64,000 nt of DNA from Ectobius pallidus. Lineage: Eukaryota > Arthropoda > Insecta > Blattodea > Ectobiidae. How positions within the stretch are numbered: position 1 is the first letter of the stretch; each line of letters opens with the position of its first letter. The stretch covers positions 217,504,484 to 217,568,483 of the forward strand of contig CAXKWD010000001.1 in NCBI GenBank assembly GCA_964059195.1, read 5' to 3'. Positions 33,927-48,174 of the stretch are shown here, one piece after another. The notes under the pieces were generated by a model. The model had not been told where the DNA came from and did no database searches. It saw nothing but the letters and a program-made list of their open reading frames with translations. The position numbers and the translations under genes are program-made.

Positions 33927-36900
33927 GTAAGTAAACATTTACCTTTTAATTGGGCAAAGCCCAGAGATTCTTTTGAAACTATCCATATTCTTTTTAAAAA
34001 ATTGCAAATATTACCCATATCTATTGTGAATATATGACTGCCTATTAAAGTTCTCATGATTAGCATCTCTGGCTACATAAAGATTGATATACGTTTTTAA
34101 CACACTATTTTGTTTCTGTTATCATTTACTGTTTTAATTCTTATACATGTTTTTATTGTTTTAATTTGCATAAACAAGATTAAGGACATAGCCTAAATAA
34201 CATTTTATTGGAATTTTAATCATTGACACAAAAAAGAGAAGTACCGGTAGGTCTAAATTACCTTGATAATTTTAATCCAGGGTATTTTATACAGGGTGTT
34301 AATGAATAACACCGGAATATTTTACCTGTGTACAGAGGGGACATAGACAAGCAACTTTTATTAGAGATTTTTGCTCTATAGATTCAATTTTTCCTGTTAC
34401 AGATTCAATTTTTCCTGTTACAGCATAAAATCTCCCAGGGCGTGGCCGCCACTGACATCTAACATTAGAAAAAAATTCAAAACAAAGGAACTTCGTTGTT
34501 AACGCTGTAGTCAGTAGTTATGAATAAAAAAAGACTAATGCAGTGGCGGAATGTCATGTGCTTAGTCTGTAAATTTTGCAGATTATGGATACACTAAATT
34601 ATGATATAGCCGTTGACAATTGATTAAGAGTCAGGTTTTTATCAATCACTAGGAAGGCATAAAGTCAATTTAATGAAAATTTTAACCCTATTTCGCGTAA
34701 TTATTGATTTATGAGCACCAAATTATAATGACTTTAATGCCCTGTAGCATACACATTTTACGTCATAGAGCAAAAAATCTCCTAATCAAAGTTGCTTGTC
34801 TAAGTCCTCTCTATATACAGGTAAAATATTTCGGTGTTATTTATTAACACCCTGTATATTGTATAAGGAATATTATAAAGAGGATAAAACTCAAGGAGTT
34901 AAAGGGAAACCAACGAAGAATTATTATTTTTAAGTGACGGTATAAGATGGAAAATTATATTATATCGTCCCCTGTATGGCAAACTAGCGAAAGTGCATTA
35001 AATATGTATTGCACTTTTGCTAGTTTGCCATACAGGGGACGATTATTTTATCTTATTACCATTATGCTTTGTTTTGAATTGTTGTAAGTAAAGAGAGAAA
35101 GTTATAAATTTTGTGCCTACATATATATATATATATATATTTTTTTTTCCAGGTACAGCACCTATTGTTCCATTCCTACCAATATATGCCCGCCAGCTTG
35201 GTTTCTCTAGCACCATAGTGGGGACCATCTACACAGTGTTGCCAATCACAGGAATGTTGGCAAAGCCTCTGTTTGGTGCTGTGGCGGATCACTTTCAGCT
35301 GCAGAAAACATTATTTCTTGCATTTCAAATCCTCACAGCGATCTCTTTCTTCGTGATTCAGTTCATTCCAGAAATCCCTTCTGAATCGATAGTTCAAATG
35401 GACTGTTCAGCTCTTACGTACTTCAAGTCGTGCAGCAACGACACAGACCCCTGCGCTGTTACACGACTACTGGCAGAGTCTGGAGGGAATGACACTGCGT
35501 TTTGTGAGGTCAGTATTTTGTAAACTGAGATTTTTTAGTATACTGTAAAACCTGTATTAAAAATCATGGTAAATTTATAATTCCATTTGTAAGTGCCAGT
35601 ATGGTACTTTATGAGATTGTGTGGGGAAGGGAAAATGTCTGTCCGTCTGTCCATGTGTCTGTTCGCACGATAACTCAAATACGCTTTATCGGATTTTCAT
35701 GAAACTTGGTATATGCATTTATAACGTCCATGGGAAGAACCCTATTGATATTGGACAAAATCGGTTGAGCGGTGCAGGAGTAAAGCCCAATTTAGTGCCT
35801 ATTTTATGGTAATATATTAGAAAGCATTTATCAAATGCAAATTAGTTATCGTGACAACATATTGCTATACAGTATTCATATATGGCTTTGGAAATTGCAA
35901 TACAGTTAGCTATGTGAAATAACATTATTCCTTCACATACGCTTATGAAAGTAGATCATTAAATTGAGCGAGGTAGCCGAGATGGTAACGTCTTAGACTC
36001 ACATTTTCGTTGTTCCAGGTTCAATTCCCGTAGTCGGCCAATTTGACATATCTTTCTTGCATGTTTAAGTGAGTGTGCGATTGTCAAGATATCACAAATC
36101 TGTACAGTTCTGCTGTTCTCCCTGAAGCTCTACTTAATAAATGAATGTGGAGCTTACCTCGGAAATCAATTTAAAAAAAAACTTATTTCCTGCATATCAT
36201 AATTGCAATTATAACTGATTAATCAAATGCATACTAGCACTTAGTTACATCAGTTTACCTGATTTATTTAATTAATGAAGGAAGTTTATACAGTGAAGTT
36301 AAGAATTATGAAAGATATGAGTGGAGAAATAATACTCTACTTCACTAGATGTTCATACTAACCTGGACTAGTTTCGGAATCATGCCTCTATCCCATTTTC
36401 AACATACTCCACCTGCCAGTTGTGCAGTTTGAACACCCTCTCGTGGACATCCTATGAACTTCTTAATTAGGTCATCCTCCATTGGTATTTCAAAGTTCAT
36501 TAGATTTTCTACATTTTTCTGGATAAAGATCTTCTCCCAAACTGCAAGTTCACTATTTCCATGTGTGCACTTAACCAACTTAAGTTCTTGTTCAACTTCA
36601 TGGTCCATATTCCACACATGTTCTGCTACAGTGGATTTTTCAATTTGTCCATATTTAATATTTCTGTGGTGTTCCTTCATTCTCGTCTTTAAAGTTATTT
36701 TTGTTTTGCCTTTGTATTTTTGTGGGCAATTTTTACAGCTGAACTGGTAGATACCTGATTTCTTTAGGTGTTCCACTTCATCTATGTTGGTAGAATTTAG
36801 CATATTTCTTATCTAGCCTATATCTTATCTTAACTGTAGCTATTAATTGGGGCTAAGGTGATTTTGATATTTTTTCACTTTCTTATCGACCAGTTCTTTG

Positions 36901-39900
36901 TGGAAACCATTTTGTTGTGCTGTGTTAATAATTGTCTTAAATTCATTCTTATATTCCTCTTTGTTGAGTGGTAGGTTCACTAATCTGTATGTTAGACTGT
37001 TCAGTACTGCATGTTTGTGACTGGGAGGGTTGAAACTGTTGACTTTTATGCAATAATTTGAGCGAGTTTCCTTTCTGTGAATTCCAAATTCCAGTCTATT
37101 GTCTTGTTTTATGATCTTTATGTCCAGAAGTAGGCCTAACTGGAAGTGCAGCTATGAAAAATAGAAAAATCGCACGAAATTCAGCATCTGAACATCTTGT
37201 GAAGTAGTGTATTATTATTTTCTCCACTCATATCTTTCATGATAATTGTTTTATTACAGAAACTTAAAATACAAAGATCATGCAAGACATTGTTATTTTT
37301 ATGCATTAAACTTTAAGGCAGCCTACTCAACTTCACATAATGTTATTGTAAGAAAAACTTATCAAATTAGACCATATATTTAAAAGGTTCTTTTTGCCTC
37401 CATCATCAGCTGAGATCTGCTGACGAGTTTCTCTGTCAACCAGATGTTCTCCAGGTTGTGTGGATTTTGAAATATCATTATCCTTAGGGATGTCAAAATT
37501 TATAAGTCAATCTTTGTTTTTCTGGATGTGTAACTGGCAGAAGTATAAGGTGTGAAGAGATGAGTGTGTGTAGGGATGATGACAACAGAAACAATATATA
37601 CAATAATTTGCGCTGTTACAGGCTATTTGTGAACCTGATGCATGGTTAACTACAGAGATTTGTGAGATGTGGGGAGCATCAATGTACTGTCATCCCAGCA
37701 AGAAATACAGCCTAGTCACATTTGAAGCAGACATACCTTTGTACCATATGGAACAGGTACAGTTTAATTATGTTATCTTACTTGCACTTTAACCTGCAGC
37801 TGCTTTATGAATCATGTATTATGAAAGACCAGGTTAATAAACTGGCAGGTACAAAGTTCTCTGTTACATGCAGCTCCCCCCAAAGTGTAATACTGATAGA
37901 ATTAAAGCAAAGCTCTATTCCTTGCCAATATTTTATTATAGGTGTATTCAGTGATGGGAAGTAATTGAGTAAAAGTAATCGGATTACAGTAACGATTCCT
38001 TTTTTGGTCCCATTTACTTGTAATCGTTACTTTTTAAAAAATGTAATTTTTACTGGTAATTTACTTCTGGAAATAAAATTGTAATCGTTACTTTTGAGTA
38101 ATCGTTTCATTTTAGTAATCGAAAAGTATCGAATTGAGAATTTGGCAATGTTGCTTTTTTCTACTCGCTGGCAGTCGCTGCAGCGGTGGTGAACTTTGCG
38201 TTCTTTTTAAAGCGAACGTAAAGCGCTTAAAGCTATGGTTTGTCTACGGTGTTCATCGCCAGCGATCACCGCCGGCGGTCATCGCTGCCTGTTGCTCTCC
38301 ATGTAAATGAATGCACCCGGTTTGTCTACGACGATGAACGCCGGCGATGACCGCCGGGGTCGGCGGTGATCGCCGGCAGTTGCTTCTGAGGCAAATTCAG
38401 GGCGATGAACGCCGCAGATTATCATGCATATAGTAGGTCAAGAAAAGCAGAAGACAGCCATTTTGCACAAATTACTGTCATTTTTCCCAAGTTGCAGATG
38501 AAATGTTATAGATTTCATGTCTAAACACGTTGCCCTGTATGACATGAGCTTAAAGGACCATAAAGATAGCTACACAAACGAAAATGTGTGGCAAATGGTA
38601 GATAAATTGTTAGAAAACACTGTTATCTGTAATTACAATTTATGTAACATACAGTAAAATTACCAGTTCATTTATTAGTAAAAATATCTCCGATATATTA
38701 TTACCAGTTTTATTATTTTATTATTCACTGAACCATTTAACATTTAGTTCACAGAAAGTGAATTTCCTTTGTTCCTGTCAGCGTTTTATCTTGAGTGAGC
38801 GTTTATATGCTGAGGTTATGAAACTAACAAATTTCCAAATTCCATGTCCCCCCACCACACCGAGCTGTTTGACATGGCCAACTATAACTGTGGATAGCAA
38901 CAGTATCATGGACGATGATCTCCCGTAAAGAAACCACCCCTACAACGATGATCGCCGGCGATGAACGCTGTAGACAAACCATAGCTTTAAAGCAGTGACG
39001 CGACATTCGACATGGCAAGTCAGCATTTCTGCGGAAAAACGTGGCAACGAGACATCAGCTGAGATGAGCGGAAGTCGAAAGTATTTTGTGTGTTTTTTTT
39101 TTTTTATTTTTTTTTAATGGCGACCACAGTCAGAGCAATTTACGGGGAGCGATACTACATTTAATTAGATTTCTGTATGGTTTCTAATCATTTCAAGACG
39201 GGTTCAAGAAATTAAAATTAATTTTCTCAGCCTATAAAATTTATTTATATCCCTTTCTTTGAAAAGAAGGTCATGTGTTCCACATTATAAAACTAAGCTC
39301 AAACTAACCTCAACTTCAAAGTTAATTACCGAGCATTAGAGGCTCTGTTGAAAATAATGCTTCTGGCATTGAAAATTCATTTATGCTGTATGAGGACCAG
39401 TGATTTACAACAAGGTGACATTCACATATAATTCTGATAGTAGGATTCTTGATCCCGGTATTTGTCTTTTTCTAATTTGATCAAATCTAATCCATTGTGA
39501 TACTACAATATTACGCCGCGTGTTGCGGGGTTTCACAATATATTGTAAATGTCACTTTATGGGTTTTGCTACATGAACTGTCATGGCCTTCTTTCTAACC
39601 CCAGTGAAGCTAAAGCGATTTACAGATTCGGTTTAAAAAAGATCGAAAAATGCACCCTATATATTTTTTTTCTAAAAAAATTTTCAGTTAAAATGTTTTC
39701 AGTAAGAACATTTCTTATTTAAGTATATTTTGAAATTTGCTTCTCATTTTCAATTGCTATAGGCTAACGTCGTCACAACTAATATCCAGGTTGGAGGTAA
39801 TATTAACAAAACTTACTCATGTGTAGCCTATGGAAATATTGGTATTGATCTGTTTTGTTTGTTTGGTCATTAATAATTTTAGACTTTGTAACGTCACAAG

Positions 39901-42900
39901 CAACTTTATTAGCTGAATGGCCCAATAGTTTCTGTCCTTTTGCTCCCCCCCCCCAAAAAAGAAAAAAAATTAGGTACCGATACTGCCATTTTGTAAAGTA
40001 ATTGTAATTGTAATTTTACTGAATACTTTTTTGTGCCCCCCAAAAAAGCAGGAATTTGTAGGTACTGCCATTTTGTAAAGTAACTAGGAGGTGCCCGTGG
40101 CTTCGCCACGATAATTCTTTTAAAAATTAAAAATTAAGAGTATAATAATTATTAAAGCATTATATTTATTAACACTTGCACGCGAATCATTCATAAATTA
40201 AGCCATTAATAATAATGAAACTGCTAAAATTCCTGCTTTAGAGTACATTCCACGACATGAAAGCGCCCCCTGGGAAAACTATATCAGAATCGATTATGCA
40301 GTACCAAAGAACCTATGAACACATAATACGTATTGTTTTTCAGCTGTTTATTGACATGAATATGATGTGAATTTTATTTTATCAATTCAGTGTAATTTTC
40401 AGAAATTATATAATGTTTCAAGGGAAGGAATGGTTTGATTGGATTATTATTATCAGCGATATTTCAAGAGATAAAACTATCAATATTTTACAGCTGTTGC
40501 CCCCGGCTTCGCCCGCCATTATTAACTAACTCCAGGATTTTTAAGAAAATTACACTGGTAGATGATTAAAAATGTTTGTGGTTCAGAGCTATGAAAATTG
40601 TAAGTAAAAATAAAATTAGAATATTTGTTCATTGTGTTCATTTCACTTAGGCCTTATATAATAAAGAAACGGTTTTCCTTCCTAATTTTGTAGTCGTCAT
40701 GAAAGTTTAGACTGCGAGAGACGAACATCGCCGAGTATACCCGATGTCTCACGAAGCGGGCGAGCAAGCACGCTATTTAGGGCTGTTGAATTGTATAAGA
40801 GTAGATTGTAATTGTAATTGTAATTTTACTGATTACTTTTTCAAAAAGTAATTTGTAATTGTAATTAAGTAAAAATTTTCTCAAGTAATTGTAATTCAGC
40901 CCAATTACTATTTTTTTGTAATTTTCCCATCACTGGTTATTTCTAGGCCCAAGAGTTCGGACAAGTTTGTTAATGAGCAAAATTGGCCCAAGGGGGTGGT
41001 CGGGGGAGGGGGTTGAAATTTTAAAACATTTATATTTCGGCCCCTATGAAGTATAGAGGGAAACTTTGTTTGAATAAATTAGAGTACTCCCTATGGAGTT
41101 CACAGTGACACCAACGATTCAGGGGTTTTGGGGATGGAAATTGGAAAGTTTTGAAACCACGTCTTGTGGGGTATCGTTGAAAAGCTCTTGATGAGTACTC
41201 TACAAATCAATAACTAGTTTCCTGATAGTTCTCACATAAGGCGAGATTTGAACGTTTGAAAAGTGATCTTTCCTTTTTTTGCTGTTATTATTGTGGGTTT
41301 GTCGTGCCAAGGTTAAAGAAGAAGAGTGCTACGCAGCGACAGTAAATTAACCAAAAGCACTTAGAAATCTACCTCAGCCTGTAGGCTTGCCTAAAGGGAT
41401 TTTTTTAATTGATCACATTATGATTAAGGGCCCGGACTTTATTATTCCGGCACGAAAGCACTGTTTCATAGAACTTCTACACTCATTATCAGCAAATAAT
41501 TTTAGTTATTTGTTTCAAAAGAATATTGGCTAATATTATTAGTTTTGAGTTCATGACCTTAAATTATTAGTAAATATTACTAACAACATTAGTAAACTGT
41601 TTCATATATAGAAGGTAATAAAATTTACTCATAATATTAGGAGATTTGTTAGTCATAACAAGATTTTAGAATTTGAGCTTAGATTTTAATAGGCCTACAT
41701 AAGCCTACCCCCATGTGAATAAGTACTTGATAGATGTATTGATTTCTCAAAGCTAGTTATTTTTCAATCCAAAAAAGAAGAGGTTCAGAAAAAAAGAAAA
41801 GAAACATACATTATGAAGGCAATAGATGAAAATAGATGACATTAAATATATGAATAATGAGATGTATTACATTTATGAAGGAATGTGAAAGCCAGGGGAC
41901 TTTAAAGTAGTGCAGAAAATAAGAATAAGAATAAACAGCAATCCAGACTTAACCTGAAAAGCAATCAGCTGACTCGTGAACAGATTTTATGAGTAGTGTA
42001 CATATCTCTATGAAAACAAGATTTCGTTAGGTTCTGATATTATTAGGGGGCCCAAGGCGTAGATATAGGTTACTTGACTTTCCTCGTGCACAAGACGTGA
42101 TCCGTAGGCTTGGTTTGGAAACTTAAAATTGACTTGAGTGATGTTCCTTTGACCTGTCTACTGTTTCCTGACTCTTCTACCGGCGAATGAACCGAACTTG
42201 TGATATGTAAGCACATTTTGTGCGGTATAAGTTATTTGAGCTGTGCTTTGAAGGTATTGTAATCCTTTTTCTTCTTTCTTTTTTTCCTATCTGAGTTTTA
42301 TCTCCCTCGCTTTGCGGCCCAAGCCGCCCAGGCCTTACAGGACCACCGCCTGTCAGGAGAGGTATTAGGATACCTTTCTATCACAGGTGAGGGGCCATCT
42401 CCGAGACAACACGAACATATAGGACGAGCCTCACCAGTAGTATACACTCATTCGGATGAGATGAAGATGATAATGATGGAGAGATGATATCCAGGAACAG
42501 AAGGGCATAGCGTCATCTGACATTCGTCTTACTGGGGAGGAAAACCCCAGGAAAAAACTACACCTACGAAGAATATTATAGGAGAAAAATTCCTCTGATA
42601 CTGGGATTTTAACCCAGGACCTTTGGTTATCCATGCCACTGCTCTACCAACTGATCTAAGCCAGTGTTCACTTCACAGCGCCAGATGGAACCTCTCTCCT
42701 ACGATTGATTGCCCTTAATGGTCTATATCACTGACAGACAAGTTATGTCATATACATTATTGTGAGGCACACTAATTAGTGATTCCACTGCTATTGTACA
42801 GTTAACATTCAAGATGGATATACAGTGTATATGCATTCATGAACCACAGATTATTGTGTCTGTTGAACATTACATGAGAATATTATAGGAGGAAAATTCC

Positions 42901-45900
42901 TCTGACACTGGGATTAGAACACAGAACCTTCGGCTATCCATGCCGCTGCTCTACCAACTGAGCTAAACCAGAGTTCACTTCACAGCGTCAGATGGAACCT
43001 CTTTCCAATACTGCGTATGACATAACTCGTCTGTCTGTGAGGTAGACCATTAAGGGCAATCAGTCATAGGAGAGAGGTTCCATCTGGCGCTGTGAAGTGG
43101 CTTAGCTCAGTTGGTAGAGCATTGACACGAATAGCCACAGATCCTGGGTTCATATCTCAGTATCAGAGGAATTTTTCTCCTATAATATTCTCATGTATTG
43201 TCCAACAGACACAATAATCTGTGGTTCATGAATGCATATACATATATCTAGGAAACTTATCCCTGCCGGAGTATTGAGCCCTAGCTGTTGTAATTATTTA
43301 ATCCACAATATCGCTCTAATCTATGGGATTGGCTAGCCTCCACTCCCACGATCATTCTTACAATGGCTCATGGATCGGTACGATAATCTGGCGAAATAAA
43401 ACAGGCACTAGGCCTAGAAACAAGAGGAAGTTCAAGATGTTGGGTCTCTATTAATTACCTCTCCAAGGATCACAGCTGTTCTGTGACAGGAGCAGTTTGA
43501 CCCCGGGGTAATTTCATCAGTGTAATGCATGTGTACGCTCCCTTGTGTACACACGTGATACCTTTAACCCAAAGGGCACGTGGAAGTGATGAAACGAACA
43601 AATTAAAAGTTGTATCAAAGAAATAAATAATTGCTCTCCCATTTACGATGGCAAGTCAATAAGTATCCGGCACTCTATTTTTATACCTTATTGGAAAGCA
43701 GCAATCTGTTGTATTTTTACTTCCTTTACTGGTACCATGTAGAGGAAGTATTGTGTTCGACCCCGAAATTCCGTGTCAAGCTTTCAGCATAATTACAAAT
43801 TTTGAGGTTCCCTGAATAAATAAATATTTTCTTTAAAAGTGTATTTGTGTGTGATCACCACTAATCGAGGACAAAAACAAAAATGCGGTCCTCAAAAGGG
43901 ATATTTATGTTAAAAACTCAACTTCGAATCTGGGGGCTGAAAACAATATTTCCTCTGCCTTATCGTACCTATGGTACGGGCAGAAGAAGTAATAAAAATT
44001 TGTAACACAATATTATCCTGTCAGTTGTATTATATGAATCTGAGACAATGGCCACTTACTCTTCGGGAAGAACATAATCTGAGAGTATTCGAAAACAGGA
44101 GGCTTAGGAAAATATTCAGACTTAAGAGAGATGAAAAAAGCATAACGATGAGCTTCTTAACCTGTATTATTCACCGGACATAGTAAAGGTAATTAAATCA
44201 CGGAGGATGAAATGGGCTGGACATGTTGCGTGCATGGGAGAGGAAAGACACATCTCAAAAGTATTGATGGAGACCCGAAGGGAAAAGATCACTTGGAAGA
44301 CCTAGACGTAGGTGGGAGGACAATATTAGGATAGATTTAAGTGAAGTCGGATTTGCGAGGGATGGTTGGATGGAGTTAGCACAGAATAGGATTGAATAGC
44401 GAGCTCAGGTAAGCGCGGCAATGAACCTTCGGGTTCCATAAATTAGACAATATTCCTTTAGCTTGCTGAGGAATTATCTATTGCCATTGAGTAAGTAAGT
44501 AAGCATTGCTATACATTTAAAGTACGCATTAGCGTCTGGAGAAGTTAAAGTTGCATTGCTACTGTAGCTATGATTAACAAATGAGTTATTTAAGGATAAG
44601 AATAAGGAAATCCGGGACATGCAGATCAGCTCGTATTTATTCCATGCATGTCCCGAATTTCTTTCTCGCGCGGAGTAATGGGCACACAAATTATCATCTC
44701 GTGGCTCACAAGGGACGTCGCTATCGGAATAGTTGGCCTCCAGGCGTGTTAGTTACCGAACCGCCGCACCGAGGAGCTGTTTCCATCCTAAATGCTCATA
44801 CCTACTTAATATGGATCACCAGCCAATCACGATACTTCAAATAAAAGATGTCCTCTTAAATACGAAAATGAAAGATGGATGAAATAGAAACTTTAACTAA
44901 GACCGTGAGGTCTGTGGGACCGCAGTAAGAACATAAACCAATGTTACTGCTTGGATATCCCAGGTGGGTTATTTACACCAACTTCCCTTCTCAAGATCCT
45001 ATACAGGGTGTTAATGAATAACACCGAAATATTTTACCTGTTTATTTATATTTATTTTATTAGGAAATTTTTGCTTTATGGATTCAATTTTTTCTGTTAC
45101 AGCATAAAATCTCCCAGGGCATGGCCGCCACTGACGTCTAACATTTGAAAAAATGCAAAACAAAGGGACTTCGCTGTTAACACTGTAGTCAGTAGTTATG
45201 AATAAAAAAAGACTATTGTGATTAGTCTGTAAACTTTGCAGATTATGGAAACACTAGAATTATGATATAGCTGTTGACGAATAATTAAGAGTGAGGTTTT
45301 TATCTATCACTAGGAAGGAATGAAGTCAATTTAATGACCTTTTAAACCCTATTTCACGTAATTATTGATTTATGAGCACCAAATTATAATGACTTTAATG
45401 CCCTGTAGCATACACATTTTACGTCATAGAGCAAAAATCCCCTAATAAAAGTTGCTTGTCTAAGTCCTCTCTATATACAGGTAAAATATTTCGGCGTTAT
45501 TTATTAACACCCTGTATGTGTCACTTACCTATCAGTTTTCGTGGAGCTATGCTAGTAAACAGTCTACTTTTGTAGCGGTCTATGAGACCTCACGCTCCAT
45601 GATTACTTGAGTATTCTTTCAGTTTATTAATTTGTGAATAACAACGGCTGAGTTAGGCCGAGAATTTTAAGACTATGTGATGACAGTTATGATGAAATTT
45701 TGCAGTGAATGTTTTGAGAGAATGACTGTATTTCTCATTTCTAAGGGGAAATGTTGTAAGTTAAGCTACTGCACTTATTATGGTGACCTGTGATTAATAT
45801 CTGATATGAATAAGCTTTTGTGTATATTAGCTATGCATTTGAAAAATGTTAACATCTCTTCGAAACTGATAAAATGGCATTTATAAAAGTTGAGCTATTA

Positions 45901-48106
45901 CACTGTTATCTAGTTATCTGTAAAATAACTTTTATAATGTCATACCGGCCTAACACACGAATCCGCAACAACTTTACTGTAGTATAGACAGGATGGAAAG
46001 AAGAAATTCACGAACAACGATTAGGCCTGGTTTTATTTCTTCATTTGTTACAAATTCAGCCAGTTATATCAGGTACTCCGTGATTTGAAGTAACTCCAGA
46101 CGTCGTCGAACCATCGCGGAGCGACTTAGGAGCCGGAAGATCGTCCGTCTTCCCCTTCACTTGGGCTGGATATCCTTGAAACAGTCTTCACTTGAAGGCT
46201 TACGTCTTCTGTACACGTCTGTGCATGAACTAAGGCCGTCTTCTTCGGTGTCTGGAGATTTTATCCAGTCTTCATTTTATGGTTTACCTCCTCGGTAAAC
46301 CTCTGGTTTTAACAGATACAGCGATCTGTTAAGAGACCATTTTGCCATCACGGCATTGTATAGTCCGTAGTCTCGAACCCCGGCTTTCTTGAAGCACCAC
46401 CATCTTGTGTCGCTGATACCGACGGTATCTTCTTTCTTTACCTGTTTAACCACAGGTACACTCACAATCAGTTTCACCATGAATTCTTCCAAGAATAGTT
46501 TAGTTGCTGTGCACATTTCAAGAGAGGCCACTTGCCTCGCTTCTCCAACTTCTGTCTTTCGTATAAAACAAAATTAACAAGCATATAAGCTAAAAAAATC
46601 TCAGAAAACAATATAAAAATCGCATATAAGCTCTCAAAAGAATAAATATAAAACAAAAAAAATATGCTTAAAAGCTCTCAAATAAAGTGTAAAGAAATAT
46701 CAAAGAAGTAAAGACATAAAATATCCATGGATACGTTCCTATTGTTCCAATCTGTTACCGTGGATTTATCGATTCTCAATCTTCCTCCTGTGTTAAACTT
46801 TCATTTATTTATTTCAGTTTATTAATTGTGAGTAACAATTAGTAAACGGCCGATCATAGAATAAGCGCCTAGTGTAAAAAATTAACAGAATCATTTGAGC
46901 CGTTTTCGAGAAAATCGTGCAAAATTAAATAATTGTTAGCACACATGGTACCTATATTAAATATACACACACAGACATGTTTCTGAAAATGACATTAAAA
47001 ACGTGTATTAATGCTGGCTATTCGACTCATACACCACGTGGTTGATATTGACCAATAACGTTTAGCAATTCCTCGGATATAGACCAATCACGGTCGTTTA
47101 TTTTACAATATTCTTGTAGGAAGCGAGAAAGCTGTTTTACCTGACAAAACGCCAGTTCGTTGCTGAACCGTAAACAGATTACCAGATTACGTCATCCATT
47201 GTTTACGCTAATGAAATAAAAAATAATGCGTCTATTGACGAAACTGGTATCATGGTAAAGGAAGCTAAACCACGTAATACTGAAAGTAATATAAAATGCA
47301 TATGGCTTCAGTTAGAAAAGTTCTGTGAAGATCGTAAGTACAATTGTATTGTATTGACTAGGGAATCTCAAAAGCACCAGATTAATTTTTTCCCACTATT
47401 TTACTGCAGGAAAATTGTACATTATGTTCCTACATAATCCCCTCCCATCGGATAGGAAGTGCTTTGATACCGCGTGAGAAAAATTCTTTTGGTTGACGCT
47501 GTAGCCGCTCCTGCACTTAGCAACACCGTCTCTAGAGAACAGGAGATAAAGCACAACAAATAACCATAACCAAAATTAAATTTTGACCAAACGGACTGAA
47601 CTATCAGGATGAAATTTGACATAGATATCTGCCACGTCATGGGAAACATAAAAAGAAAATTTCAGCTAAACCACATAATAGTGAAAGAAATATAACATGC
47701 AAATGGATTCAGTCACAAAATTTCTGTGAAGATCGAAAGTACATTTGAATTGAAATGACTTGGGAATCTCAAACGCAGCAGATTGGGCTATCAATGTGAG
47801 AAAATCCAACGGAGAAGAAAATTGTGTTTTTAATCAATGCATATTCGAGTAGGCCTACACAGTGGCAATATGAAAATAAATTACGTTCTTGATAAAAAGT
47901 GTTTTTATTTTGTTCCGATTTTTAGCTTCTCTTAATTTTGAGGTTAACTATTTTGGCACTACTTCGTTGGTAGCATTGCTTGGTACTCCATAAAGGAGAC
48001 TGATCATTAATTTAGTATGTTGTGATCTGACAACTGACACTATTAACGATTTTGTTTTAAACAAACCACAAATAACTATTTATATTAGAATATATTATTA
48101 TTGTTT

Positions 48107-48174
<68 letters not shown>

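Larger units (their letters stand above)
37949..40935. mobile_element. hAT copy H1 (left copy of the pair)
   Basis: Left end cagtgatgggaagtaattg, right end inverted cagtgatgggaaaattac. Near both ends are arrays of ttgtaattgtaat / gtaatcgttac. It contains two insertions: the TTAA element 38231-38986 and a block at 40086-40800. No transposase frame remains. The right flank gttatttc lies inside repeat R. Confidence 0.75.

Noticed and set aside
35113..35152. Upstream in-frame ATG before exon 2
   Set aside because: It lies in the (TA)n/polypyrimidine region of the intron. Exon 1 supplies the real N-terminus and a matching donor.
37925..37948. Left flank of hAT H1 as the missing half of repeat R
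   Set aside because: Only about 14 AT-rich bases are similar and the match stops upstream. Kept as the main alternative in the macrotransposon finding rather than annotated.
37722..37964. 80-codon frame starting in exon 3
   Set aside because: It starts out of the exon frame and continues through intron sequence into the hAT end.
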